In this document: piece after piece, positions 11,233 through 23,082 of the stretch
Layout of the letters: every line of letters begins with the position of its first letter
Numbering within the stretch: the first letter of the stretch is position 1
Notes under the pieces: generated by a model
Database searches by the model: none
Seen by the model: only the letters and a program-made list of their open reading frames with translations
What the model was told of the DNA's origin: nothing
Translations under genes and position numbers: made by a program
Source: Leucocoprinus leucothites
Lineage: Eukaryota > Basidiomycota > Agaricomycetes > Agaricales > Agaricaceae
DNA length: 64,000 nucleotides
Direction of reading: 5' to 3'
Assembly: GCA_013368445.1 (NCBI GenBank)
Contig: JAACJO010000001.1
Location: 2,604,001-2,668,000, forward strand

Positions 11233-12099
11233 CATCCTCCTTTCCCTCTTACCACCATCATCGATTTTTTTGACAGTGTCTACTACTACATTGACTACAA
11301 ATTCTACCAATATGACTGCACCATCGCATTGGGTGGACCTTAAGGGTACCCCTCCGCCATCTTTGGACCCCATCAACATTGTTGACACTGAAACACATGT
11401 CTCAACCTACAAGTGCGATCGCTCGAAATTGCCCGCACTCTCTATCAAATCAACAAGACACTCTGTACATGATGACGCCAAGTCTGCTGCCTCATCTAGG
11501 GCTGGCTCTGACAAGGAAGAAAGTGGTGAGAGTGAATCTGATTTGTCTGAATCCTCAACCCCTTCTTCTCCTACACCCGCCCCTGCTGTTTTCTCCCATG
11601 CAGCATCACATTCCTCCCTCAGAACTCCCCCTCCTCCCTCATCACGTACTAAGCGAGCTCACACTCGCAATGTTCATTGAGGATTGGACACCACTCCCAA
11701 GGCCATCTCAAGAACTGCATCAATGAGTGCATATGATGGCTTCAAGTCACCTATTCCTTTCCACCCATTTGGAGATGGATTTTTAGGTGAGCTTCAACCA
11801 CTGGATCCTCTTAACTTGGACTCTCACGGGGATGCGTGGGGCAACTGAGAGGATGGGGTATTCGACAATGGGGTACCTACCAATCAGTTCTTTGGACCGG
11901 ATCTCAAGGATCCATCCAACACAGCCTCCGAAGAAACTGTCATCGTTGATGAAGCTGCCTACAAAGCGCTTGAGGCGCTTAAATATGTTACAAACTTCTT
12001 CAAACACCATGCCGCATTGGGCTTGCAACCCAGTATGAAAGATCCAAGGGTTCCCCAAATGGGGGAACCAATTTATTGCCTATTAACCACTATGTTTGA
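11233..12099 (+). pseudogene. LINE L3 ORF1, N-terminal segment
   Basis: This is the start of the LINE copy that spans the window to 60006. The 5' terminus (CATCCTCCTTTCCC) is at 11233 and the conserved ORF1 ATG at about 11311 (MTAPSHWVDLKG). The protein is Ser/Pro-rich with an acidic patch (DKEESGESESD). Stops at about 11679 and 11847 and frameshifts break it. An internal segment present in other copies (after NQFFGP) is missing. It ends in the target-site duplication AACCACTATGTTTGA (12085-12099), where beta2 is inserted. The second copy of that duplication is now at 20773-20787, inverted. Confidence 0.85.
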
Positions 12100-12332
12100 C
12101 ATCCCTCCTTGACCTCTTACCACCACCATCAAAAGTTGGTGTTTGATTAGACGTCTAGTTACACATCGTATTCTACCTATTCTACATGGGTAAACAAAAG
12201 TCCAAAGCCAAACAGGCTATATGCCAAACAACCGAGTCCGCCAACACCTCCAATGACGAGCTCAACATTGCCGAGATGTCCGAGGACGAACATCTCGACC
12301 CATACGACGACCCGCACAACATCTGTGGCTTC
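12100..12332 (+). mobile_element. beta2: 5' end (UTR and ORF1 start)
   Basis: Beta 5' terminus CATCCCTCCTTGACC at 12100, leader, and ORF1 ATG at 12186 (MGKQKSKAKQAIC...) through the acidic motif [24 protein letters not shown] block to NICGF. It is interrupted by alpha3 at the duplication AACATCTGTGGCTTC (12318-12332). The rest of beta2 resumes at 16243. Confidence 0.9.
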
Positions 12333-12414
12333 CATCCCTCCTTGTCCTCTTACCACCACCATCAAAAGTTGGTGTTTGTTTTGAGGCATTCTTACATTGT
12401 CTATCTACAGTAAT

Positions 12415-14313
12415 ATGGGTAGGCGCAAGTCTAAAGCTACTGCCAACCAGTTTGCCGCATTCGAATCCGAGTCTGCCGTCTCTGACGACAAGCTCAACAT
12501 CGCCGAGATGGCCGAAGACGACCACCTCGACCCCTACAACAACCCACTCAACATGCGTGGGTTCTTTGGTCCCTCCCAGGCTGATGTTCCGTCACCTGGG
12601 CCCTCCCAACCGACCGCTGACGTTCCATCGCCGTCGGTTGCTCCTCCAGTGGCTGACATTCTGTCACCACTCAAACCCTTCACAGCCGGTAGAACCACCT
12701 TCTACCCTGTCGACGCTCCCCCTGCCGTGCCCGACCTCCTCCAAGGGAAAGAAGAAGGAGCTCACCCCGAAGCACGCTCTCTCCAACCTCCAGACATTCC
12801 TCAAGTGGCTTGAGGATTGTGCCGAATCCCACTCCTCCATCATAGAAGAGGATGCTTCCGCGGCCGTCACTTGCCTGGCTAAGGTGGCCTTTGTCATCGT
12901 CGACGAGCTGGAACTTGACGGCACCCCCCTCTCCTCGCACTTGCTTGCCTCTCGTGGGCTGATCGATTTCGGGGATGCAATTCATGACCTCGGGCGCAAG
13001 TGTGGGCTGCCCGAGGCCGGCCCTAAAGCTACATGCGTCGTCCATGAGGCGACCCATGGATCCGCTGACTCAGCGGGTCCACGTGACATTGACATGGGTT
13101 TCCCCAAGGCGCCCACCTTACTGCCCCCGGATTGTCGGCCTGCCCCAGCCCGTCCCTCCCTACCGCCCAAGCCGGCGCCTGCAAAGGCCCGCGCTAGTGG
13201 CAAAGCACCCACTCAGGTGCCCCCCGCTCCTAAGGTTAGGTCTGATGGCCAAGCCCGGCGAGTGCCCATCCCACCCTTGGTGGCTAAGAAGTCATTCGCC
13301 GAGGCAGCCTGTACCCCGGTGTCTGCAGCAGTGCTTATCAAGCTAGCCCAGTCCCACCCCACCCTCGAGCCCGATTGCATTGCTGCGATGCATCAGGCTG
13401 CCCTTGCTGATGTGCCTTCTGTGAAGAAGGCCCGCATGACCACGTTGGGCCCCACCCGATGCCAACTCTTCCTCGATTTCACTGGCAATTCCAGTGACAT
13501 CACCTACCTCCACCACAAGGCCATGCGCCTTCTCAACAATTCCCTCAATCGCACAAAGAGTTCACTTCATGTCGAGAATATTGCTTGGGCATACGACACC
13601 ATATCGTTGTACACCAACTCCGTCGCCACTGATGCCGATGCATTGGTGATCGAATCCTCCCTCTCTTCAGCCTTCACTGCCCTGTTTGAGCTGAAGACCA
13701 AGCGCCCCAGGTCCAGGTCTTACCTCAAGATCCTGGATGTCCCTTACTACACAAGTGGCATATGCACCACTCCGCAACACGTTACCGACCGTATGCATCT
13801 GTCTCCCTTCAAGGAGACATTCGCTAACATATCCTCTGTGTGCATCATGCGCAACTCTGCCAAAGCCGACACCACCACCGTTTGGGTCAACCTTTGGGAT
13901 TCTCAGTCCGGCGCTAACACTAAGCGCCTGGTTGGCAAATACCTCAACTTCGACGGTGTGCAGTCCATGATCAAGGCTGTGCGCGCTCACTCTGGGACCC
14001 CCAGTGTCAACAATGCTGGCGTTGGGGCCACACTACCACCACCTGTCACAACCGTGCACTCAGGTGCTCACAATGCGGTGGGCCACAATGGTCCGAGAAT
14101 CACTGCACCACCTCCTCCTGCTGTAAGGGGTCGCCAAAGGCTAACCCCCCCATTCAGCCCACACCCGCTGGGGAACCCTGTCCCCATATCAAGTGCGTCA
14201 ATTGCGGCAAGGAACATGCTGCTACTGACCGCAAGTGCACGTTCTGGCGCCACCGGTTTGATTGGGATTGGCTGCAAAGTCATTCTGGTTCTGCTGGTCA
14301 GCCCCGGGCCTAG
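12415..14313 (+). pseudogene. alpha3 ORF1 (gag-like), nearly open
   Basis: The ATG is at 12415 ([13 protein letters not shown]). The N-terminal acidic and Pro-rich parts match other alpha copies, but the central segment is type II (WLEDCAESHSSIIEEDASAAVT ... LGRKCGLPEAGPKA). It then returns to the common HEATHGSADSAGPRDIDMG-like block, the QLFLDFTGN block and the SRSYLKILDVPYYTSG region. A small deletion near 12728 shifts frame early (PAVPDLLQ). At about 14008 the chain reads PSVNNAG where the zinc knuckle CQRCW should start, so another indel breaks the C-terminus. The stop of the original frame is at 14311-14313. Confidence 0.85.
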
Positions 14314-14416
14314 AGGGAGCTCCCTAGTGTCAATGTATCGTCCCCCATCCATCGCTGGTTGCCAGATGGGCTCCCACCAACCACAAGGCCTGCCGTCAGA
14401 TGCAGTGATATTGGTA

Positions 14417-16009
14417 CAGTGGCTCAAAAAACTGTCCCAATGTTTTCGCATTTTGGACATATTTGCTAATACCAGGGCAGATATATGGCCTAGCATCCTG
14501 AAAATATTCACACAGGTACCTTGACATATTGGGAGCATATATTCCCATGATCACATGACCTTGTCCATCAATGAATTATTAATGAATTATCGAAAATATC
14601 TACTCATTGGGACAGTTTTTTGACCCTCTGTTATCTACCTACTCAATACTTTGTATGACCTCCTCTTGCCCTGACAACTGCCTCAATCCTTCTGGGCATG
14701 GTTTCTATCAGCCTTTGGCACCTTTCTGCTGGATTCTTATTCCACTCCTCTACTAGCCTCTCCCACAATTCAAATACTCCCTTAGGTGGTCTTTCATATG
14801 CCTTCAGCTGGTCCTTCAGGTAGGTCCAGAGGTGTTCAATGGGATTTAGGTCAGGGGATTGTGCAGGGCATGATAGAACTTGAATGTTGTTGTCCACAAA
14901 CCATTGTTGTCCCAGTTTTGAGGTGTGTTTTGGGTCATTATCCTGCTGGAATATCCTCTCCTCCTCCTCCATCTCCAACTTTTCAAAGCTTTCCACCACC
15001 CCATTGTCCAAAATCTCGCAGTATTTCACTGCATCCATATTCCCTTGAACCTCAATCAGCTTTCCTACCCCATTCCACCCCATACACCCCCACACCATCA
15101 TGTTACCACCTCCTCCATGTTTGACAGTAGGGAGAGTGGTCCTATCTGACAGTGGTTCCCCCCTCTCCTTCCAGGTATACACCTTTCCATCTGACCCAAT
15201 CCTGTTGATCTTTGTTTCATCTGTCCACAACACCCTCTTCCAGTCCTCCACTGTCCAATTCCTATGTTCATGTGCAGAGTCAAGGCATTCCTCACAATGT
15301 TGCTTTTTGAGTAGAGGTCATTTGATCTTGGTTACAGAGCAAAATCCATTATCCTGAAGGGTATTTCTGACAGTTTGGGGTGTGACAGGGTCAGACAGAG
15401 TAGAGTTAATGAAATTTGTAGCCTGGACAGCATTATCTAGCTTTCCAGAGGTTATTTGGTGAATTATTGCTTTTTTATCATGAGGAGAAAGCTTGGAAGG
15501 ACGTCCTCCCTTGTTGTTTTCCTTGTCCCCATCAACTTCTTTATTGATCCTCCCAATAGTAGACTTGCCTAGACCAGTTTTATGTTCAATATGGCACAAG
15601 GAATAGCCATCTTTGAGAAGAGAAGTGACTTGGGAGTATTAGGTAGAGGAGATAGCTTTCATGATGTAGTGGCAGGAAGAAAGACAGTTGTAGCCATCTC
15701 AACATGTCAACCAAGGTCACATGATCTTGTTTACTACTCCCACACCTGCCCTGATGCTCCCCTGGCATGTTACAAGATAGATACTGGGAGGCTGACAGGG
15801 GGTCAAAAAACTGTCCCAATGAGTAGATATTTTTAATAATTCATTACTAATTCATTGATGGACAAGGTCATGTGATCATGGGAATATATGCTCCCAATAT
15901 GTCAAGGTACCTGTGTGAATATTTTCAGGATGCTAGGCCATATATCTGCCCTGGTATTAGCAAATATGTCCAAAATGCGAAAACATTGGGACAGTTTTTT
16001 GAGCCACTG
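14417..16009 (-). mobile_element. Tc1 copy M2, full length 1593 bp, dead transposase
   Basis: Complete Tc1 element, TA duplication at 14415-14416 and 16010-16011, inserted in the alpha3 3' UTR. Terminal inverted repeats are about 215 bp. The transposase frame lies at about 14643-15662 on the minus strand. It has two nonsense codons relative to M4: TAA for Gln8 and TGA for Arg115. The DDE residues (WTDET, QQDND, NPIEHLW) are intact in the downstream open part (14643-15251). The same two stops occur in M3 and M5. Confidence 0.93.
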
Positions 16010-16242
16010 TATATGTCTCACTTCTTTGTATTTTGTTACATGCCTAGCCCCCTTCTGCTGTCGATTTGTGTATTGTCTCAGACAGGACTTTTATATATTC
16101 CTGGTTGTTTACTCTTGTGTAGTCGGTAGCGGTATTGGTTCCCTGTAGTAGATAGTCGGGTGCGGACTGCTATCGCGCACCGCGTTATAAATTGGCGACC
16201 CCTCTGGGGTTGCACTTGATTTTTTAAAAAAAAAAAAAAAAA

Positions 16243-19200
16243 AACGTCCGCGGCTTCTCTGGACCTCGGTCCTCCATCCCTGAGGCTGACTTTGAGTCAC
16301 CTCCTCACCCAGTGCCTGGTGACGTTTTGTCCCTTGCACCTACTACTCAACCTCCAGTGGCTTTGAGCCCCACAGGTCCTTCCACCGTCACTCCTAGCGG
16401 CTCTATTGCACCCCGGGCGGGCCCCTCTGCTCCCTCTTCTGTCGGACCTGACTTGGAGGAGGAGGCCATCGCCACCTATGAAGGCCTTCATCAATTCAGG
16501 AGATGGCTCTTGAATCTTGATCCTGCCGCCGTCATGACCAACACAGCCCGTCGCTCATTCGCTCTCTATGTCTGTGGGAGCATGTGGGAATTCAGGAAGA
16601 GGGGCTGGGGCGATACCCAGCTCACTCCAATGTTTCAGAAGCAGGGGTGGCCTACGGTCGACTCCTTCCTTCGCTCTGGGGCCATTTCCACTGGCCCTAA
16701 TCAACCACATAGCGACCATGAGTTGTCCTGTGGATCTGCTGACAAAGCAGGTCCACGTGACATTAGTATGGGTGACCCCGAAGCGCCCAAACAACCGCCC
16801 CCGGATTGTTGGCCCGCCCCGGCCCGTCCCACTCTACCACCCAAGCAAGCACTCTCCAAAGCACGCGCTAGTGGCCCTCCCCAAGCTAGGGTTAGGTCTA
16901 ATGGCCAAGCTCAGCAAGCGCCCACCAAAGCGCCCCCTCCTCCCACCTCGGTCAAGAAGTCCTTCGCCGAGGCAGCCCGACCTGCTGGGGTTGCATCACT
17001 GATCAAGCTGGCGCAATCCCACCCTGATCTCAATCCTGATCGCATCACTGCTATGCATCAGGCCGCCCAAGCCACCGCTCCTGCCACTCGGAAGCCACGC
17101 ATGACAACCGCAGGCCCTACCCGCTGCCAACTCTTCCTCGACTTCGTTGGCAGTGCTGATGAGGTCACCTACAGTGGCTCAAAAAACTGTCCCAATGTTT
17201 TCGCATTTTGGACATATTTGCTAATACCAGGGCAGATATATGGTCTAGCATCCTGAAAATATTCACACAGGTACCTTGACATATTGGGAGCATATATTCC
17301 CATGATCACATGACCTTGTCCATCAATGAATTATTAATGAATTATTAAAAATATCTACTCATTGGGACAGTTTTTTGACCCCCTGTCAGCCTCCCAGTAT
17401 CTACGTTGTAACATGCCAGGGGAGCATCAGGGCAGGTGTGGGAGTAGTAAACAAGATCATGTGACCTTGGTTGACATGTTGAGATGGCTACAACTGTCTT
17501 TCTTCCTGCCACTACATCATGAAAGCTATCTCCTCTACCTAATACTCCCAAGTCACTTCTCTTCTCAAAGATGGCTATTCCTTGTGCCATATTGAACATA
17601 AAACTGGTCTAGGCAAGTCTACTGTTGGGAGGATCAATAAAGAAGTTGATGGGGACAAGGAAAACAACAAGGGAGGACATCCTTCCAAGCTTTCTCCTCA
17701 TGATAAAAAAGCAATAATTCACCAAATAACCTCTGGAAAGCTAGATAATGCTGTCCAGGCTACAAATTTCATTAACTCTACTCTGTCTGACCCTGTCACA
17801 CCCCAAACTGTCAGAAATACCCTTCAGGATAATGGATTTTGCTCTGTAACCAAGATCAAATGACCTCTACTCAAAAAGCAACATTGTGAGGAATGCCTTG
17901 ACTCTGCATATGAACATAGGAATTGGACAGTGGAGGACTGGAAGAGGGTGTTGTGGATAGATGAAACAAAGATCAACAGGATTGGGTCAGATGGAAAGGT
18001 GTATACCTGGAAGGAGAGAGGGGAACCACTATCAGATAGGACCACTCTCCCTACTGTCAAATATGGAGGAGGTAGTAACATGATGGTGTGGGGGTGTATG
18101 GGGTGGAATGGGGTAGGAAAGCTGATTGAGGTTCAAGGGAATATGGATGCAGTAAAATACTGCGAGATTTTGGACAATGGGGTGGTGGAAAGCTTTGAAA
18201 AGTTGGAGATGGAGGAGGAGGAGAGGATATTCCAGCAGGATAATGACCCAAAACACACCTCAAAACTGGGACAACAATGGTTTGTGGACAACAACATTCA
18301 AGTTCTATCATGCCCTGCACAATCCCCTGACCTAAATCCCATTGAACACCTCTGGACCTACCTGAAGGACCAGCTGAAGGCATATGAAAGACCACCTAAG
18401 GGAGTATTTGAATTGTGGGAGAGGCTAGTGGAGGAGTGGAATAAGATTCCAGCAGAAAGGTGCCAAAGGCTGATAGAAACCATGCCCAGAAGGATTGAGG
18501 CAGTTGTCAGGGCAAGAGGAGGTCATACAAAGTATTGAGTAGGTAGATAACAGAGGGTCAAAAAACTGTCCCAATGAGTAGATATTTTCGATAATTCATT
18601 AATAATTCATTGATGGACAAGGTCATGTGATCATGGGAATATATGCTCCCAATATGTCAAGGTACCTGTGTGAATATTTTCAGGATGCTAGGCCATATAT
18701 CTGCCCTGGTATTAGCAAATATGTCCAAAATGCGAAAACATTGGGACAGTTTTTTGAGCCACTGTATCTCCACCACAAGGCCATGCGCCTTCTCAACAAC
18801 TCCCTCTCCCGTGCCAGGTCAATCTTGCGTGTGGAGAACATTACCAAGGCATACAGCACAATCGCGCTGCACACCTCCTCCGTTCCCTCTGACGCCGATT
18901 GTGACGTCATTGAGTCCTCCATCCCCTCCATCTTCACCGCCCCCTTTGCGATTAAGACGCGCCGCCCCAGGTCGAGGTCCTACCTCAAGGTCCTCGATGT
19001 CCCCTACTTCATGAACGGTGTCCGCATCACACCGACTCACATGACCAACCACATGCGATTGTCCGCCTTCAAGGACATTTTTGCAGATGTTTCCTCTGTG
19101 CGCATCATGCGCAACTCCACCAGAGCCGACACCACCACTGTCTGGTTCGACCTCTGGGACTCTCAATCAGGAGCAAGTGCCAAGAAGCTCCTGGGCAAGT

Positions 19201-19575
19201 ACCTCCACTTCGAGGGTGTTCAGTCCATCATCCGGGCTGCACGCGCTCACCCAGGCAGTCCACAGTGTCAGCGTTGCTGGCACTGGGGGCATTCTACCTC
19301 ATCGTGCCGCGCCCGTGCGTTGCGATGCGCCGCCTGTGGTGGTCCTCATCGTACTGAGAACCACCGCTCCCACTCGAGCTGTTGTAAGGGGAGTCCGAAG
19401 GCAAATCCCTCTATCCCGCCCACTGCTGCTGAGGATCCCTGTCCTCATATCAAGTGCGTCAACTGCGCCAAGTCACATGCAGCTGACGATCACAAATGCC
19501 CATTCTGGCAACACCGGTTTGACTGGCTTTGGCTTGAAAACCATCGTCATGATGCTGCTTGGTCACGTCTGTAGG
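16243..19575 (+). pseudogene. beta2 ORF1, C-terminal two thirds, split by Tc1 M3
   Basis: ORF1 reads NVRGFSGPRSSIPEADFE ... LDLEEEAIATYEGLHQFRRW (type III central segment) ... CGSADKAGPRDISMGDPEA ... QLFLDFVGSADEVTY and is cut at 17171 by M3. It resumes at 18765 (YLHHKAMRLLNNSL) and continues open through PRSRSYLKVLDVPYF and VWFDLWDSQSGASAKKLLG to three zinc knuckles (CQRCWHWGHSTSSC; CAACGGPHRTENH; CVNCAKSHAADDHKC), stopping at about 19573. Apart from the two insertions this stretch is open, so beta2 was young when M3 and alpha3 landed in it. Confidence 0.88.
17172..18764 (+). mobile_element. Tc1 copy M3, full length 1593 bp, dead transposase
   Basis: Complete Tc1 element with TA duplication (17170-17171, 18765-18766) inside beta2 ORF1. 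The transposase region on the plus strand is about 17519-18538. It carries TAA at codon 8 and TGA at codon 115, the same two stops as M2 and M5. The downstream frame 17930-18538 is open and holds the catalytic triad, although the tryptophan-threonine-aspartate motif reads WIDET rather than WTDET. Non-autonomous in its present form. Confidence 0.93.
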
Positions 19576-19900
19576 GTTCTCTTCCCTATAGGTCGCATTG
19601 TCCACTCCCGCACTATGTGTGGTGGGCCCTGGAGATCCATGCTGTGCACTTCCATCTGCCAGTAAATCAGAACAGCCCAACTTGTATTGTAGTATGCTTT
19701 CATTTCGAACTATGTACCACTGCGTGAAGATGTTGTTTGTACTAGGTGGACTTCGGACTCGTATTTATACCTAGCTATGTAGACATGTAGTTGGTAGTGG
19801 TACTTTCTGCATGTTGTAGTAGTTGGGCGTGGACTGCTATTGTGCACTGCGTTATAAATTTGTGACCCCTCTGGGGTCACGTTGATTTAAAAAAAAAAAA

Positions 19901-20787
19901 AAAGGGATAAGGACTTGGCAATGGGTAGGTCCATGTGTAGTCATTTTAGGTTTAGCATGCGGGATGCTTGTGGTTGAAGGTTTGGGCACTTGAGATTGAG
20001 CGCCTCCGAAACCTGCCTTGTACATGGCAAGGAATTTGTCATATGATAATTCAGGGAAGGCGAGTATCATTTCTCGCATCTTAACCCCATCAATGTTGGA
20101 GGATGAATTGGAAGAGGAAGCCGTCTGCTGGCCACCCCGTCAGGCGGCGTCAGCAAACAACACGTTCTTCTTGTTAAAGTGTTCCGTAAGGGGTTTGGTG
20201 GATGCCTTACGGTCAGGAGGGGGAATGGGGGTAGCATGTCATAGGCGCCCTTGGGGTTAGGTTTTGATGGCTGAGCCTGGCCATCAGAGGAGGGACGCCC
20301 AACTGAATGCTTGAAGTTTCCATTTCCATTCCTTGGGGTCATGTGATTAGAAGGTGGAGGAGGGGCTCGGGAAACGCGGATAGGACCGGCAGGCTTAGAA
20401 GACGTAACGTCATTCTTTGCCTTCAGGGAGCCTGACACGGACGAAACGTCACATGCCTTACCAGAAGATGTAATGTCATTCTGGGGGAGGAAAGGGGTGC
20501 CCTTACTGGGAGGGGCTTGATCGATGTTCATTTGGTCGTCATTGATGCAAGCTGTAGGATTAGTTTGCCCAACGACAATGCCGGGCAGAAATAGGGGGGT
20601 AGGGATGGTAGACGGAGAGGGTTTACGTGCCTTTTTTCCCTTCCCTTTACCCTTAGGAGAGGGGGAAGAGTCTGTCATGGGGATGTCGGAAGGAGAACCG
20701 TAATAATGCCTCAACGCTTTGACGATTGTGAGTCCATTTTCGCCATTAATGGGTAGATGGTCCCAGCCTGCCTCAAACATAGTGGTT
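19901..20787 (-). pseudogene. LINE L3 ORF1, middle segment, inverted
   Basis: This segment is LINE ORF1 on the minus strand (MFEAGWDHLPINGENGL ... KGKGKKARKPSPSTIPTPLF ... CQVLIPF). The LINE before it (11233-12099) and after it (23083 on) is on the plus strand and meets it exactly: the preceding part ends at ACTATGTTTGA, and the following part begins at AGTCCTTATCCC. Both duplications are present here in reverse complement (20773-20787 and 19901-19915). The segment was therefore flipped by recombination between flanking beta elements. It has one frameshift near 20220 and no Zn knuckles. Confidence 0.9.
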
Positions 20788-23082
20788 TTTTTTTTTTTTT
20801 TTTTTTTGAGTCAATGCAACCCTGGAGGGGTCGCAAATTTATAACGTGGTGCGCGAAAGCAGTCCGCACCCAACTACTACAACATGCAGAAAGTACCGCT
20901 ACCAACTACACATCTACATAGCTAGGTATACATATACAAGTCTGAAGTCCGCCTAGTACAAACGATATCTTCATGCAGTGGTACATAGTTCGAAATGAAA
21001 GCATACTACAATACAAGTCGGGTTGTTCTGATTTACCGGCGGATGGAAAGTGCACGGCATGGATCTCGATGACCCACCACGCATAGCGCAGGGGCGGACA
21101 ATGTGACCTGCAGAGAAGAGAACCCTACAGACGTGACTAAGCGGCATCATGGCGATGGTTTTCAAGCCAAAGCCGGTCAAACCGGTGTCGCCAGAATGGG
21201 CACTTGCGATCGTCAGCTGCATGTGACTTGGCGCAGTTGACACACTTGATGTGAGGACAGGGATCCTTGGCGGCGGTGGGCAGGATAGGGGGATTGGCCT
21301 TCGGACTCCCCTTACAACAGCTCGAGTGGGAGCGGTGGTTCTCAGTACAATGAGGACCGCCACAGGTGGCGCATTATAACGCATGGGCACGGCACAATGA
21401 GGTAGAGTGACCCCAGTGCCAGCAACGCTGACACTGAGGACTGCCTGGATGAGTGCGCGCAGCCTGGATAACGGACTGAACACCCTCGAAGTGGAGGTAC
21501 TTGCCCAGGAGCTTCTTGGCGCTTGCTCCTGATTGAGAGTCCCAGAGGTCAAACCAGATGGTGGCAGTGTCGGCTCTGGTGGAATTGCGCATAATGCGCA
21601 CGGAGGAAATATCTGTGAAAATGTCCTTGAAAGCGGACAATCACATGCGGTCGGTCACGTGATTCAGCGTGATGCAGACACCATTCACAAAGTAAGGGAC
21701 ATCGAGGATCTTGAGGTAGGACCTCGACCTGGGGCAGCGCGTCTTGATCGCAAAGGGGGCAGTGAAGACGGAGGGGATGGAGGACTCAATGGCGTCACAA
21801 TCGGTGTCAGAGGGAATGGAGGAGGTGTGCAGCGCGATCATGCTGTACACCTTGGTGATGTTCTCCACACGCAAGGTCGACTTGGCACAGGAGAGGGAGT
21901 CGTTGAGAAGGCGCATGGCCTTGTGATGGAGGTAGGTGACCTCATCGGCACTGCCAACAAAGTCAAGGAAGAGTTGGCGGCGGGTAGGGCCTGCCGTTGT
22001 CATGCGTGGCTTCCGAGTGGCAGGAGCGGCAGCCTGGGTGGCCTGATGCATAGTGGTGATGCGATCAGGGTCGAGATCGGGGTGGGACTGTGCCAACTTG
22101 ATTAGTGACGCAACCCTGGCAGGGCAGGCCGCCTTGGTGAAGGACTTCTTGACTGAGGTGGGAGGAGGGGGTGCTTTGGTGGGCGCTTGCTGAGCTTGGC
22201 CATTAGACCTAACCCTAGCTTGGGGAGGGCCACTAGCGCGTGCTTTGGAGAGTGCTTGCTTGGGTGGTAGAGTGGGACGGGCCGGGGCGGGCCAACAATC
22301 CGGGGGCGGTTGTTTGGGCGCTTTGGGGTCACCCATACTAATGTCACGTGGACCTGCTTTGTCAGCAGATCCACAGGACAACTCATGGTCACCATGTGGT
22401 TGATTAGGGCCAGTGGAAATGGCCCCAGAGCGAAGGAAGGAGTTGACCGTAGGCCACCCCTGCTTCTGAAACATTGGAGTGAGCTGGGTATCGCCCCAGC
22501 CCCTCTTCCTGAATTCCCACATGCTCCCACAGACATAGAGAGCGAATGAGCGACGGGCTGTGTTGGTCATGACGGCAGCAGGATCAAGATTCAAGAGCCA
22601 TCTCCTGAATTGATGAAGGCCTTCATAGGCGGCGATGGCCTCCTCCTCCAAGTCAGGTCCGACAGAAGAGGGAGCAGAGGGGCCCGCCCGGGGTGCGATA
22701 GAGCTGCTAGGAGTGACAGTGGAAGGACCTGCGGGGCTCAAAGCCACTGGAGGTTGAGTAGTAGGTGCAAGGGACAAAACGTCACCAGGCACTGGGTGAG
22801 GAGGTGACTCAAAGTCAGCCTCAGGGATGGAGGACCGAGGTCCAGAGAAGCCGCGGACGTTGCGCAGGTCGTCGTATGGGTCGAGATGTTCGTCCTCGGA
22901 CATCTCAGCGATGTTAAGTTCGTCATCGGAGGTGTTGGCAGACTCGGTTGTTTGGCGTATAGCCTGTTTAGCTTTGGACTTTCGTTTACCCATGTAGAAT
23001 AGGTAGAATACGATGTGTAACTAGATGTCTAATCAAACACCAACTTTCGATGGTGGTGGTAAGAGGTCAAGGAGGGATGTGG
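20788..23082 (-). mobile_element. beta3: full-length-sized ORF1-only element (recombinant)
   Basis: Beta element on the minus strand, from a poly-A (poly-T at 20788-20808) through the GC-hairpin tail and 3' UTR, ORF1 and leader to the 5' terminus near 23079. It is about 2.3 kb with no ORF2. Its two flanks carry different duplications: AACCACTATGTTTGA (inverted) on the 3' side, and AGTCCTTATCCCTTT (23083-23097) on the 5' side. Its two halves thus come from two insertions, recombined by the inversion. Confidence 0.9.
21125..22993 (-). pseudogene. beta3 ORF1 (gag-like), nearly intact
   Basis: The ATG at 22993 starts MGKRKSKAKQAIRQTTES. The frame is open for 450 codons: acidic motif (NIAEMSEDEHLDPYDD), Pro-rich part, type III centre (FRRWLLNLDPAAVMTN), CGSADKAGPRDISMG, FLDFVGSADEVTYLHH, and PRSRSYLKILDVPYF. 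A premature stop follows at about 21641 in DRM*LSAFKDIF (CGA to TGA). The frame then continues to the first zinc knuckle (CQRCWHWGHSTSLC) and a second break near 21375. With two lesions it is close to the best-preserved beta ORF1. Confidence 0.87.

Larger units (their letters stand above)
12333..16242 (+). mobile_element. alpha3: full-length ORF1-only retroposon, holding Tc1 M2
   Basis: The alpha element has its 5' terminus at 12333, ORF1 at 12415-14313, a 3' UTR interrupted by Tc1 M2 (14417-16009), and the 3' tail hairpin plus poly-A ending at 16242. Target-site duplications are AACATCTGTGGCTTC (12318-12332) and AACGTCCGCGGCTTC (16243-16257); the three differences are all transitions. Without the Tc1 insert it is about 2.3 kb and has no ORF2. 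Confidence 0.92.
16243..19900 (+). mobile_element. beta2: remainder of element (holds Tc1 M3), 3' tail
   Basis: Beta2 resumes at 16243 after alpha3 and runs through ORF1 and a 3' UTR to a poly-A ending at about 19900. Tc1 M3 (17172-18764) sits inside ORF1. The 3' flank does not carry the TSD of the beta2 5' flank. Instead it carries AAAGGGATAAGGACT (19901-19915), the inverted partner of the duplication at 23083-23097. This shows that the present 3' half belonged to a different beta insertion before an inversion. Confidence 0.88.
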
